Source: Williamsia sp. 1135 (GTDB lineage: Bacteria; Actinomycetota; Actinomycetes; Mycobacteriales; Mycobacteriaceae). From it: 64,000 bases of DNA. The DNA lies in assembly GCF_002095395.1 (NCBI RefSeq), contig NZ_MJEI01000101.1:1-64000 (forward strand). Direction: 5' to 3'. A model generated the notes under the pieces. That model was not told the origin of the DNA, did not search any database, and was given only the letters and a program-made list of their open reading frames with translations. How positions within the stretch are numbered: position 1 is the first letter of the stretch; the number at the start of each line of letters is the position of its first letter. Made by a program: the position numbers and the translations under genes. Below, piece by piece: positions 51,933 through 59,507 of the stretch.

Positions 51933-52772
51933 ATGCGCACGGTTGAGCTCGAGGCGGGAACCATCGAGTACCGCGAAGAAGGCGATCCGAACGGGCCGCC
52001 GGTGGTGTTCACGCACGGATTGCTGATGAACGACCATCAGTGGGATCTCGTATTGCCGCTGCTCCCCAACGGTTTTCGTTACCTGCTGCCGGTACTGCCA
52101 CTCGGTGGGCACCGGATACCGATGAAGGCCGGCGCCGATCTGACGATGCCGGGGATGGTCGCCATCCTGTCCGAGTTCCTGAGTTCACTGAAATTGCAGG
52201 ACGTGACCCTGGTCCTCAGCGATTGGGGCGGACCACTGTTCCTCCCTGAACTGTCGAACGGTGAGCGGATCAGCCGGTTGGTCATCTGTCCCGCCGAGGC
52301 CTACGACAATTTCCCTCCGGGGTTCCCCGGCAAGGTCGTCAAGGTGGCAACCTCGGTACCCGGCGGGATCCTGTTCGCGCTCCATCAATTTCGCAATCGT
52401 GTTCTCCGCCGCACGCCCATGGTGCTGGGCCTCATGGCCAAGAAACCGATCTCCGACGACATCATCCGGCAATGGACCGACCCCGGCATCGCTTCGGCAG
52501 GAGTCCGCCGCGACGTACTCGCCTACTGCAGAACGAAATTCGACAACGCAGAGCTCGTCGCCGCCACCGAGAAGCTGCGCGACTTCACCGGCCCTGCCCT
52601 GGTCATCTGGGCACCGAGAACCAACGTGATGCGCCGCGAGCACGGCGAGCAACTCGCGACCCTGCTCCCCAAAGGCGACCTCGCCGAAGTCGACGACGCC
52701 TACGTGCTGATCATGCTCGACCAGCCGCAGCGCACCGCCGATCTCATCAGCGAGTTCCTGCAGTCGACCTGA
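51933..52772 (+). CDS. Alpha/beta hydrolase, dehalogenase-like, with altered catalytic His
   Basis: 279 aa. The oxyanion region is FTHGLLMN and the nucleophile elbow is SDWGGP, with Asp97 in the nucleophile position as in haloalkane dehalogenases and epoxide hydrolases. At the place of the catalytic His near the C-terminus the sequence reads DDAYVLIMLDQPQ, with no His, so classical two-step hydrolysis is unlikely or the base lies elsewhere. ATG at 51933 has GGGAGG about 6 nt upstream. It is divergent from the TetR repressor and shares its operator. A long hairpin follows the stop. Substrate unknown. Confidence 0.78.
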   Translation: MRTVELEAGTIEYREEGDPNGPPVVFTHGLLMNDHQWDLVLPLLPNGFRYLLPVLPLGGHRIPMKAGADLTMPGMVAILSEFLSSLKLQDVTLVLSDWGGPLFLPELSNGERISRLVICPAEAYDNFPPGFPGKVVKVATSVPGGILFALHQFRNRVLRRTPMVLGLMAKKPISDDIIRQWTDPGIASAGVRRDVLAYCRTKFDNAELVAATEKLRDFTGPALVIWAPRTNVMRREHGEQLATLLPKGDLAEVDDAYVLIMLDQPQRTADLISEFLQST

Positions 52773-52775
52773 CCG

Positions 52776-52849
52776 CCGCACACGCGCCGGAACCACGAAG
52801 ACGATCCACCTGTAGGTGGATCGCCTTCGTAAAGGTGGCGCGTGTGCGG
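52776..52849. terminator. Two-tier bidirectional terminator
   Basis: Inner stem: ACGAAGACGATCCACC / GGTGGATCGCCTTCGT (16 bp, one mismatch) with loop TGTA. Outer stem: CCGCACACGCGCC / GGCGCGTGTGCGG, perfect 13 bp, separated by 6-nt internal loops. It fills the gap between the convergent hydrolase and cysA stops, which lie 3 and 1 nt outside the outer stem. Confidence 0.75.
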
Positions 52850-52850
52850 G

Positions 52851-53849
52851 TCAGGCGAGCGCGGCGTCGGGAACCCGGGTCGCGCGAACGTAGACTTCGT
52901 CACCGTCGTTCAGCCCTAGCGCGGACGCATCGCCGCGGGTGATCTGCGCGTGGAAGTCCTCGCCGGTGGCACCGTTCTCCAACTCCACGCGCACCTCGAA
53001 GCCCAGGTACACCACGCGCTTGACGCGGGCTTTGAGAACGCCCGTCTCGGCCGCGTTCGGCTCCGCCGATTCCAGCGCCAGATCAGGCGTACGTCCGACG
53101 CGAATGTCGTGCGGCCGCACCAGGACTCCGTTGAGCTTGGCGACGGAACCGAGGAACGACATGACGAACTTGTTGTCGGGACGGTCGTAGAGGTCGGCCG
53201 GAGAACCGATCTGCTCGATGCGGCCCTTGTTCAGCACCGCGATCCGGTCGGCGACGTCGAGCGCCTCCTGTTGATCGTGGGTGACCAGCACGGTCGTCAC
53301 CTGCACCTCGTCGTGTAGCCGCCGCAGCCACGCCCGCAGGTCCTCACGAACCTTGGCGTCGAGGGCACCGAACGGCTCGTCGAGCAGGAGCACCTTGGGA
53401 TCGACCGCGAGTGCCCTGGCCAACGCCATGCGCTGCCGCTGACCACCGGAGAGCTGTGCGGGGTAACGAGTTTGGAAGCCTGCGAGTCCGACGACCTCCA
53501 GGAGTTCGTCGACCTTGGCCTTGACCTCGTCTTTCGGACGCTTGCGGATCTTCAGGCCGAAGGCGACGTTGTCGCGCACCGTCATGTGCTTGAACGCGGC
53601 GTAGTGCTGGAACACGAATCCGATGTCGCGGCGCTGCGGCGAAACCGTGGTCACGTCGTCCCCGTTGATCAGCACCGTGCCCGAGTCGAGTTGATCCAGA
53701 CCGGCAATGGCTCGCAACAGGGTCGACTTTCCCGAACCCGACGGCCCGAGAAGCGCTGTCAGTGACCCAACCGGGATGTCGATCGAGACATTGTCGAGTG
53801 CGGCAAAGTCGCCGTATCGCTTGTTCGCATCAATCACCGAGATCGTCAT
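52851..53849 (-). CDS. cysA: Sulfate/thiosulfate ABC transporter ATPase
   Basis: 332 aa. Walker A GPSGSGKS at residues 35-42, signature [15 protein letters not shown], Walker [13 protein letters not shown] and the switch His ([10 protein letters not shown]). The C-terminal part is the TOBE-like domain ([12 protein letters not shown] and [13 protein letters not shown]). It powers sulfate import with CysT and CysW. It is last in the operon subI-cysT-cysW-cysA, overlapping cysW by 4 bp. Corresponds to Rv2397c. Confidence 0.95.
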   Translation of the reverse strand: MTISVIDANKRYGDFAALDNVSIDIPVGSLTALLGPSGSGKSTLLRAIAGLDQLDSGTVLINGDDVTTVSPQRRDIGFVFQHYAAFKHMTVRDNVAFGLKIRKRPKDEVKAKVDELLEVVGLAGFQTRYPAQLSGGQRQRMALARALAVDPKVLLLDEPFGALDAKVREDLRAWLRRLHDEVQVTTVLVTHDQQEALDVADRIAVLNKGRIEQIGSPADLYDRPDNKFVMSFLGSVAKLNGVLVRPHDIRVGRTPDLALESAEPNAAETGVLKARVKRVVYLGFEVRVELENGATGEDFHAQITRGDASALGLNDGDEVYVRATRVPDAALA

Positions 53850-54742
53850 ACCAGTTCACTCTCCTGCGTTTTCGGGGCTGTCTCGCTCGGGGCGGTGACC
53901 GCGTCGGTCTCGTTGCTCGCCTTGCGACGTTCGATTTTGTTGGTACCGGTGCGCTTTTCGACCAGGGTCATGAGCAGCAGCACCAGGATTGCGATCATCA
54001 TCAGTAGAGTCGCGGCCGCATAGGCGCCGTACTCGTTGTAATCGTCGGTGTACCGCGACGACACCAGCAGCGTGAGGGTCTGCGAGACGCCCGGCAGATT
54101 GGACGACACCATGATCACGGCCCCGTATTCACCGAGTGCCCGGGCCACGGTGAGGACGACACCGTAGGACAGGCCCCACCGGATGGCCGGCAAGGTGATC
54201 CGCCAAAACGTCTGCCAGCCACTGGCACCGAGGGTCGCAGCGGCCTCTTCCTGCTCGGTCCCGATCTCACGGAGCACCGGCTCGACCTCGCGGACCACAA
54301 AGGGCAAGGTCACGAACAGAGTCGCCAGCACCATGCCCGGGAGCCCGAAGATGACGGTGAACCCGGCGCTCTCCAGACCGCCGAACCAGCCCCCGTATCC
54401 CCACAGCAGGATCAGGGCAACTCCGACGACGATCGGCGAGACCGCGAACGGCAGGTCGACGATGGCCTCGACGACCCCGCGTCCGCGGAATCGTCCGCGG
54501 ACGATAGCGAGCGCGGTGAACACACCGAAGACCACGTTCAGCGGGACCACGATCGCGACGATCAACAGACTCAGCTGCAGCGCCGAGATCGCGGCGGGGG
54601 TGGTGATCCACTCCCAGAACTGAACGATGCCGTGTTCAAAAGAGCGGTAGAAGATCAGCGCCACCGGCACGACCAGGAGGACGAACAGATAGAGAAGCGC
54701 AATCGTGCGCAGGGTGAGTCGCGGGAATGTGGACAGTTTCAT
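53846..54742 (-). CDS. cysW: Sulfate ABC transporter permease CysW
   Basis: 298 aa with six membrane segments; the EAA loop ([22 protein letters not shown] region, [17 protein letters not shown]) contacts CysA. The C-terminal 40 residues are a cytoplasmic charged tail ([10 protein letters not shown] and on). It overlaps cysA and cysT by 4 bp each. Partner permease CysT shows the same EAA pattern. Confidence 0.93.
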   Translation of the reverse strand: MKLSTFPRLTLRTIALLYLFVLLVVPVALIFYRSFEHGIVQFWEWITTPAAISALQLSLLIVAIVVPLNVVFGVFTALAIVRGRFRGRGVVEAIVDLPFAVSPIVVGVALILLWGYGGWFGGLESAGFTVIFGLPGMVLATLFVTLPFVVREVEPVLREIGTEQEEAAATLGASGWQTFWRITLPAIRWGLSYGVVLTVARALGEYGAVIMVSSNLPGVSQTLTLLVSSRYTDDYNEYGAYAAATLLMMIAILVLLLMTLVEKRTGTNKIERRKASNETDAVTAPSETAPKTQESELV

Positions 54743-55587
54743 CGGCTCTGCTCCTCGCGCTTGGACGTGCGGCGACCGACGACGCGCAACACCAGTAGCA
54801 CCACGAAGGCGATGAGCAACAGCACCACCGAGATGGCAGAGGCGTCGACGGGTGAGTCGATCTCGATCTGCTGCTGGATGTACTGCGACGCCACCTGCGT
54901 CTCACCGGGGATGTTGCCGCCGATCAGGACGACCGAGCCGAATTCACCGATGGCGCGGGTGAATGCCAGGCCGGCACCCGACAGCACCGCAGGCGCCAGC
55001 GCGGGGAAGATGATCTTCCACCAGATGACCCAGTTGGTGGCGCCGAGAGAGGCCGCGGCCTCCTCGACCTCTTTGTCGATCTCGATCAGCACGGGCTGCA
55101 CCTGACGCACCACGAACGGCAGGGTGACGAAGGCGAGCGCGATGACCAGCGCAGGCCGGGTCGCGTTCAATTCGATGTCGATCGGGCTGTTCGGTCCGTA
55201 GAGCGACAGCAGCACCAGGCTGGCGACGATCGTGGGCAACGCGAACGGCAGGTCGATGAGCGAGTTGACGAACCGCTTGCCGGGAAACTCGTCGCGGACG
55301 AGAACCCAGGCGATGAGGGTGCCCATCACGACATTGATCAGAGCCACCACCAGCGACACGAGAACGGTCACCTTGAGCGTGTCGATCGCGTTCTCATCGG
55401 TGACCGCGGTCCAGAACCCGCTCCATCCGTCGTCGAACGCCTCACTGGTGATCGCGGCGAGCGGCAGGAGCACGATGATGCTCAGCCACAGGCCCGCGAC
55501 ACCCACGCCGAGCGGCCCGACGCTGCCCCACGTGCGTTTCGCCGGCCCCGAAGGCAGCGGTTTGAGCGGTGTAACCGTGGTTGTCAT
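54739..55587 (-). CDS. cysT: Sulfate ABC transporter permease CysT
   Basis: 282 aa, six membrane segments. The coupling-helix motif is EVEEAAASLGATNWVIWWK (residues about 192-210). The PIDLPFALPTIVASL-like segment (DLPFALPTIVASLVLL) is typical of CysT. It overlaps cysW and subI by 4 bp each, so the transporter is translated as one coupled unit. Corresponds to Rv2399c. Confidence 0.93.
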   Translation of the reverse strand: MTTTVTPLKPLPSGPAKRTWGSVGPLGVGVAGLWLSIIVLLPLAAITSEAFDDGWSGFWTAVTDENAIDTLKVTVLVSLVVALINVVMGTLIAWVLVRDEFPGKRFVNSLIDLPFALPTIVASLVLLSLYGPNSPIDIELNATRPALVIALAFVTLPFVVRQVQPVLIEIDKEVEEAAASLGATNWVIWWKIIFPALAPAVLSGAGLAFTRAIGEFGSVVLIGGNIPGETQVASQYIQQQIEIDSPVDASAISVVLLLIAFVVLLVLRVVGRRTSKREEQSR

Positions 55588-56732
55588 ACCTTGCCTCCGG
55601 CGTCATAGATCCCCGTGATTGCGCCCGATGTTCCGAACAGCGCCTTGTCCACCGCGGGCCACCCCTTGAGGTCTTTGCCCTTGTTCTCCTCGGCTGTGCC
55701 CTCCCCGAGCACCGCACCGAGTTCCTTGATCGTCCACAGCTTTGCGATCTCACCCGGGAACAGGTCCTTGGTTTCCTCGATGACGGTCTCGTCGACCGGC
55801 CGGAAGCCCTGCTCCGCCCAGATCCGCTGCGCGGCAGGTGTGAAGAGGTAGCTGACGAACTCGTTGGCGGCTTCCTTCTCTTTGCTGAAATTCACCACCG
55901 CGACCGGGTTCTCGATCTTGAACGTCTCCGGAGGGATGACGTAGTCGACGCGCTGACCCGGCTTCGCAGTCGCGTTCTGGTTCTTGAGGAAGATCGCTTC
56001 GTTCTCGTAACTGATCAACACATCGCCTTGCCCCTGCTCGAACGCCGTGGTCGCCTCGCGACCCGACTTCGGCTGGATGCGGGTGTGGTCACGGACCAGC
56101 TCGGCCACGTAATCCAGGCCCGCCTGCTCGTCGACGCCACCATTGCTCTTAGCGGAGAACGGTGCGAGCAGATTCCACTTGGCAGAGCCGGAGCTACCCG
56201 GGTTCGGGGTCACCACCTGGATGCCCGGCTTGAGCAGGTCGTCCCAGGTCCGGATGTTCAAAGGATTGCCCTCCCGAACGACCAACGCCACGACAGATCC
56301 GAACGGAGTGCTGCCGTTCGGATACTGCTCGGCCCAGTCCTTGTCCACCACACCTGCTTTCACCAGGCGGGTGATGTCAGGAGCCACCGAGAAGTTGACG
56401 ACGTCGGCAGGAACACGGCGCGCGACCTTGCGCGACTGATCACCGGACGCACCGTAGGACGCGGCGAAGCCGATGTCCTTGCCTTCCTCGGTGTCGCGGA
56501 ACGCCGGGATGATCTCGTCGTAACCGATCTTCGGCACCGCGTACGCGTACAGGTTCAGGTGCTTGGAGCCACTGGAGATGTCCTGGCCGCCGGGCTCATC
56601 TGTGGAGCCGCCGCCGCAGCCGGACAGGACCAGCGCGGAGACGGCGAGAACGATGATCGAAGCGGCGGCGGATCTACCTCGCCGGCTCCGCCCTCGCTTT
56701 CGCGGTGCGGATCGAGTGGATCGAAAAAACAC
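55584..56732 (-). CDS. subI: Sulfate-binding lipoprotein
   Basis: 382 aa. A basic N-terminus, hydrophobic segment and lipobox LSGC (Cys39) show export and lipid anchoring. The mature protein is a type-2 periplasmic-binding fold, with NLYAYAVPKIGYDEIIPAF at its start, then YGASGDQSRKVA and NPGSSGSAKWNLLA, which build the sulfate site. It delivers sulfate to CysT/CysW. The start is a GTG at 56732 with AGGGGA about 8 nt upstream. A 29-codon leader ORF and a 21-bp-spaced direct repeat lie in its 5' region. Confidence 0.93.
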   Translation of the reverse strand: MFFRSTRSAPRKRGRSRRGRSAAASIIVLAVSALVLSGCGGGSTDEPGGQDISSGSKHLNLYAYAVPKIGYDEIIPAFRDTEEGKDIGFAASYGASGDQSRKVARRVPADVVNFSVAPDITRLVKAGVVDKDWAEQYPNGSTPFGSVVALVVREGNPLNIRTWDDLLKPGIQVVTPNPGSSGSAKWNLLAPFSAKSNGGVDEQAGLDYVAELVRDHTRIQPKSGREATTAFEQGQGDVLISYENEAIFLKNQNATAKPGQRVDYVIPPETFKIENPVAVVNFSKEKEAANEFVSYLFTPAAQRIWAEQGFRPVDETVIEETKDLFPGEIAKLWTIKELGAVLGEGTAEENKGKDLKGWPAVDKALFGTSGAITGIYDAGGKV

Positions 56733-56751
56733 GGTTGTGTCCCCTAGTTTT

Positions 56752-56784
56752 GTTCAGGTCAGAATCAGTTGTGTTCAGGTCAGA
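56752..56784. repeat. 21-bp-spaced direct repeat in the subI 5' region
   Basis: GTTCAGGTCAGA occurs identically at 56752-56763 and 56773-56784 (TCTGACCTGAAC on the transcribed minus strand). Start-to-start distance is 21 bp, two helical turns. It lies between the leader-ORF stop and the subI ribosome-binding site, so it is either a repressor site in the transcribed leader or part of an RNA switch. Confidence 0.5.
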
Positions 56785-56832
56785 GTCTTCAGATGCTGAT
56801 CGGCGGCAGAACGAAGCCCGCGAGAATGTCGA

Positions 56833-56922
56833 TCAGCGACACAGAACGTCAAAAACGCAGCGATAGTCGACCGCGAACAGCGCCAGGGTGTGGCGCACGC
56901 GGTAACCGCCGGGTGCTGACAT
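56833..56922 (-). CDS. Candidate cysteine leader peptide upstream of subI
   Basis: 29 codons. The peptide starts MSAPGGYRVRHTLALF and ends DYRCVFDVLCR; cysteines are at positions 22 and 28, near the end as in the sirA leader (23 and 27), which has the same length. No Shine-Dalgarno precedes the ATG, but TAATGT (56930-56935) lies 7 nt upstream, as in leaderless messages, with a TTCTGA-like -35 16 nt further. The stop is 100 nt before subI. Cys-codon stalling could control transporter expression. Similarity to the sirA leader is limited to length, an RH pair and Cys placement. Confidence 0.5.
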   Translation of the reverse strand: MSAPGGYRVRHTLALFAVDYRCVFDVLCR

Positions 56923-56929
56923 AGGCGGA

Positions 56930-56935
56930 ACATTA
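56930..56935 (-). promoter_or_regulatory. -10 box for the subI leader transcript
   Basis: TAATGT on the minus strand, 7 nt before the leader ATG. TTCTGA 16 nt upstream could be the -35. Confidence 0.4.
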
Positions 56936-56988
56936 GCAGCTGAAATTCGGGTCAGAACGTAGCGAGTGAGGTCTTGCTCACGTCGCAT

Positions 56989-57066
56989 TCAGCGCAGCAA
57001 CAACCAGGCCACGACGACGAGCACGATCAGTGCGATCAACGCCACGGTCACCTTAGATCGGGGCAT
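56989..57066 (-). CDS. 25-residue single-helix membrane peptide
   Basis: 25 aa: a short basic start (MPRSKV) and one hydrophobic helix (TVALIALIVLVVVAWLLLR). Its ATG overlaps the stop of the 66-aa membrane gene upstream (TGATG), so translation is coupled. A very small gene sits in the same place, between subI and the GH15 gene, in M. tuberculosis (Rv2401/Rv2401A). The conserved position supports a real gene in spite of its size. Confidence 0.55.
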   Translation of the reverse strand: MPRSKVTVALIALIVLVVVAWLLLR

Positions 57067-57266
57067 CACTGTTCTCCGGGGTCGACGTCGGCGGATTCGC
57101 GGCGGTCCAGGAGCCGGAACGAGCCGTCTACCAGGAGGTTCATCAGATACGAAAGTCCGATGGCAAGTGGTACGACGATCGCTGCGGACACCAGGATCTG
57201 TGGAACGAAGGACAACGACGTCAACCATTCCTCGACGCCGTCCCACCATCGGGTCACTTCATCCAC
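57066..57266 (-). CDS. 66-residue membrane protein
   Basis: 66 aa. An amphipathic N-terminus (MDEVTRWWDGVEEWL) is followed by one long membrane helix (about residues 18-45) and a charged tail (RLLDRRESADVD). GGAG lies just before the ATG at 57266. It overlaps the 25-aa gene by TGATG. The pair is upstream of the subI leader on the same strand and could be co-transcribed with it or have an unrelated role. Function unknown. Confidence 0.6.
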   Translation of the reverse strand: MDEVTRWWDGVEEWLTSLSFVPQILVSAAIVVPLAIGLSYLMNLLVDGSFRLLDRRESADVDPGEQ

Positions 57267-57412
57267 TCCGTCACCCTACCGCCTCGACTTTTGTTCACGG
57301 TGATTCAAAATCCTGCACCGCCCTGACCTGGCCGCCCCATCGCCAGAAAATGACTGTGACGAGAATCGTCGCATCGGTGGCAGACGGCATCGCCCGACAG
57401 CATGATAGATCC

Positions 57413-59425
57413 ATGACAACCACATCCGAGGGCAGCAGCAACTCTGACCTCACCGCCACCAGACCGAGAACAGCGTCTCACGGCGGCAACTCACCGTTGA
57501 ACAGCCCGTCGCCGGCGTCGGCGCCACCGGTGGCACAGAACGCCTTCCCACCCATCGGCGACTACGCGTTCCTCTCCGATTGCGAGTGCAACTGCCTGAT
57601 CGCCCGCAACGGTTCGGTCGAGTGGATGTGTTTCCCCCGCCCCGATTCGCCGAGCGTCTTCGGAGCCGTCCTCGATCGCAGTGCCGGCCACTTCAAGCTG
57701 GCGCCATACGGGGTCAACGTCCCGGTCGACCGTCGTTACCTGCCCGGCAGCCTGATGGTCGAGACCACCTGGCAGACCGACACCGGATGGCTGATCGTTC
57801 GTGATGCACTGGTGATGGGTCCTTGGCATGACAACGAGGCGCGATCACGCACGCACCGACGCACCCCGACGGATTGGGACGCCAAACACATTCTGCTCCG
57901 AACAGTGCGCTGTGTGAACGGCACCGTCGAACTGGCCCTCAGTTGCGAGCCGGCCTTCGACTACCACCGGGGTGGCACCAAATGGGAGTACTCGGGGCCG
58001 GCGTACGGCGAGGCGATCGCGACCGCCACCGGCGTGAAAGGCGACGCCCAGTCACTCCGGTTGACCACCAGCCTGAAACTCGGACTGGAAGGCCGAGAAG
58101 CGCGGGCACGTACTCGAATGGTCGAGGGCGACAACGAGTTCGTCGCGATGAGCTGGGGCAGCCCCGCGGCCCCGCAGGACTGGGCCGAAGCAGCCCAGAT
58201 GATGTGGGAGACGTCCGAGTCATGGCGTCAGTGGATCAACGTCGGCCGGTTCCCCGACCACCCGTGGCGTAACTATCTACAGCGCAGCGCCCTCACGCTG
58301 AAAGGCCTCACCTACTCCCCGACCGGCGCCCTGCTCGCGGCCGCCACGACATCATTGCCGGAAACTCCGCAGGGTGAACGCAACTGGGACTACCGCTACG
58401 CCTGGGTGCGCGACTCCACCTTCGCGTTGTGGGGCCTGTACACACTCGGACTCGACCGTGAGGCCAGCGACTTCTTCTCGTTCATCGCCGACGTCTCCGG
58501 CGCGAACAACGGCGAACACCATCCGCTGCAGGTGATGTACGGCGTGGGCGGTGAGCGCACACTCGAGGAATCCGAGCTCAACCACCTCTCCGGCTACGAC
58601 GGCGCGCGACCGGTGCGTATCGGCAACGGCGCGTACGACCAACAGCAGCATGACATCTGGGGCACCATGCTCGACTCGGTGTACCTCAACACCAAAGCCA
58701 CGGAGACGGTGTCGGAAACCCTCTGGCCTGTCCTCAAGGCTCAGGTCGAAGAGGCGATCAAGCATTGGCGCCAGCCCGACCGCGGCATCTGGGAAGTACG
58801 CGGCGCGCCCCAGCACTTCACCTCGTCGAAGGTCATGTGCTGGATCGCGCTCGATCGCGGCGCCAAGCTGGCCGCCATCCACGGCGAGAAGTCCTACGTC
58901 TTCCAGTGGACCGAGATCGCCGAGGAGATCAAGGCCGACATCCTCGAGTTCGGTGTCAACGATCGCGGCATCTTCACGCAGCGCTATGGCAGCGATGCCC
59001 TCGACGCGTCACTGCTGCTCGTACCTCTCCTACGGTTCCTCCCCGCCGAGGATCCGCGGGTACGCAACACCGTCCTCGCCATCGCCGACGAACTCAGCGA
59101 GGACGGCCTCGTCCTGCGTTATCGGGTCGAAGAAACCGACGACGGGCTCTCCGGCGAGGAGGGCACGTTCACGATCTGTTCGTTCTGGTTGGTGTCCGCG
59201 CTGGTCGAGATCGGCGAACTGGCCCGCGCCAAGGTGCTGTGCGAACGGCTGCTGTCGTTCGCCAGCCCACTCAAGCTCTACGCCGAAGAGATCGAACCGC
59301 ACACCGGTCGCCACCTGGGGAACTTTCCTCAGGCGTTCACCCACCTGGCCTTGATCAACGCGGTCATGCATGTGATCCGTGCCGAAGAAGCTCAGGGGCA
59401 CGGCACCTTCATCCCCGCAAACTGA
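57413..59425 (+). CDS. GH15-family glucosidase, trehalase type
   Basis: 670 aa from the ATG at 57413; in-frame starts upstream (57350) have no better signal. A 45-residue Ser/Thr/Pro-rich, disordered N-terminus precedes a beta-sandwich (FPPIGDYAFLSDCECNCLI and on) and an (alpha/alpha)6 barrel. Catalytic-region motifs are RNWDYRYAWVRDS and EEGTFTICSFWLVSAL, the latter carrying the general acid/base side. The nearest known relative by position is Rv2402, an active trehalase in M. tuberculosis, so trehalose hydrolysis to glucose is likely. No signal peptide. A palindromic repeat follows the stop. Confidence 0.88.
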   Translation: MTTTSEGSSNSDLTATRPRTASHGGNSPLNSPSPASAPPVAQNAFPPIGDYAFLSDCECNCLIARNGSVEWMCFPRPDSPSVFGAVLDRSAGHFKLAPYGVNVPVDRRYLPGSLMVETTWQTDTGWLIVRDALVMGPWHDNEARSRTHRRTPTDWDAKHILLRTVRCVNGTVELALSCEPAFDYHRGGTKWEYSGPAYGEAIATATGVKGDAQSLRLTTSLKLGLEGREARARTRMVEGDNEFVAMSWGSPAAPQDWAEAAQMMWETSESWRQWINVGRFPDHPWRNYLQRSALTLKGLTYSPTGALLAAATTSLPETPQGERNWDYRYAWVRDSTFALWGLYTLGLDREASDFFSFIADVSGANNGEHHPLQVMYGVGGERTLEESELNHLSGYDGARPVRIGNGAYDQQQHDIWGTMLDSVYLNTKATETVSETLWPVLKAQVEEAIKHWRQPDRGIWEVRGAPQHFTSSKVMCWIALDRGAKLAAIHGEKSYVFQWTEIAEEIKADILEFGVNDRGIFTQRYGSDALDASLLLVPLLRFLPAEDPRVRNTVLAIADELSEDGLVLRYRVEETDDGLSGEEGTFTICSFWLVSALVEIGELARAKVLCERLLSFASPLKLYAEEIEPHTGRHLGNFPQAFTHLALINAVMHVIRAEEAQGHGTFIPAN

Positions 59426-59433
59426 CTCCCGCC

Positions 59434-59498
59434 CCGATCTTGGTGGGTTCTGGCGAGCATTCCCGCAGGTCAGCATCGCCAAAACCCACCAAGATCGG
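59434..59498 (+). repeat. 65-bp palindromic intergenic repeat, copy C
   Basis: Arms at 59434-59456 and 59476-59498 match at 22 of 23 positions; the left arm reads CCGATCTTGGTGGGTTCTGG. The loop, 59457-59475, holds CCCGCAGGTC. It begins 8 nt after the GH15 stop and ends 9 nt before the convergent aldo-keto reductase stop. It is the most symmetrical of the three copies. Confidence 0.75.
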
Positions 59499-59507
59499 AG
59501 CATACGG

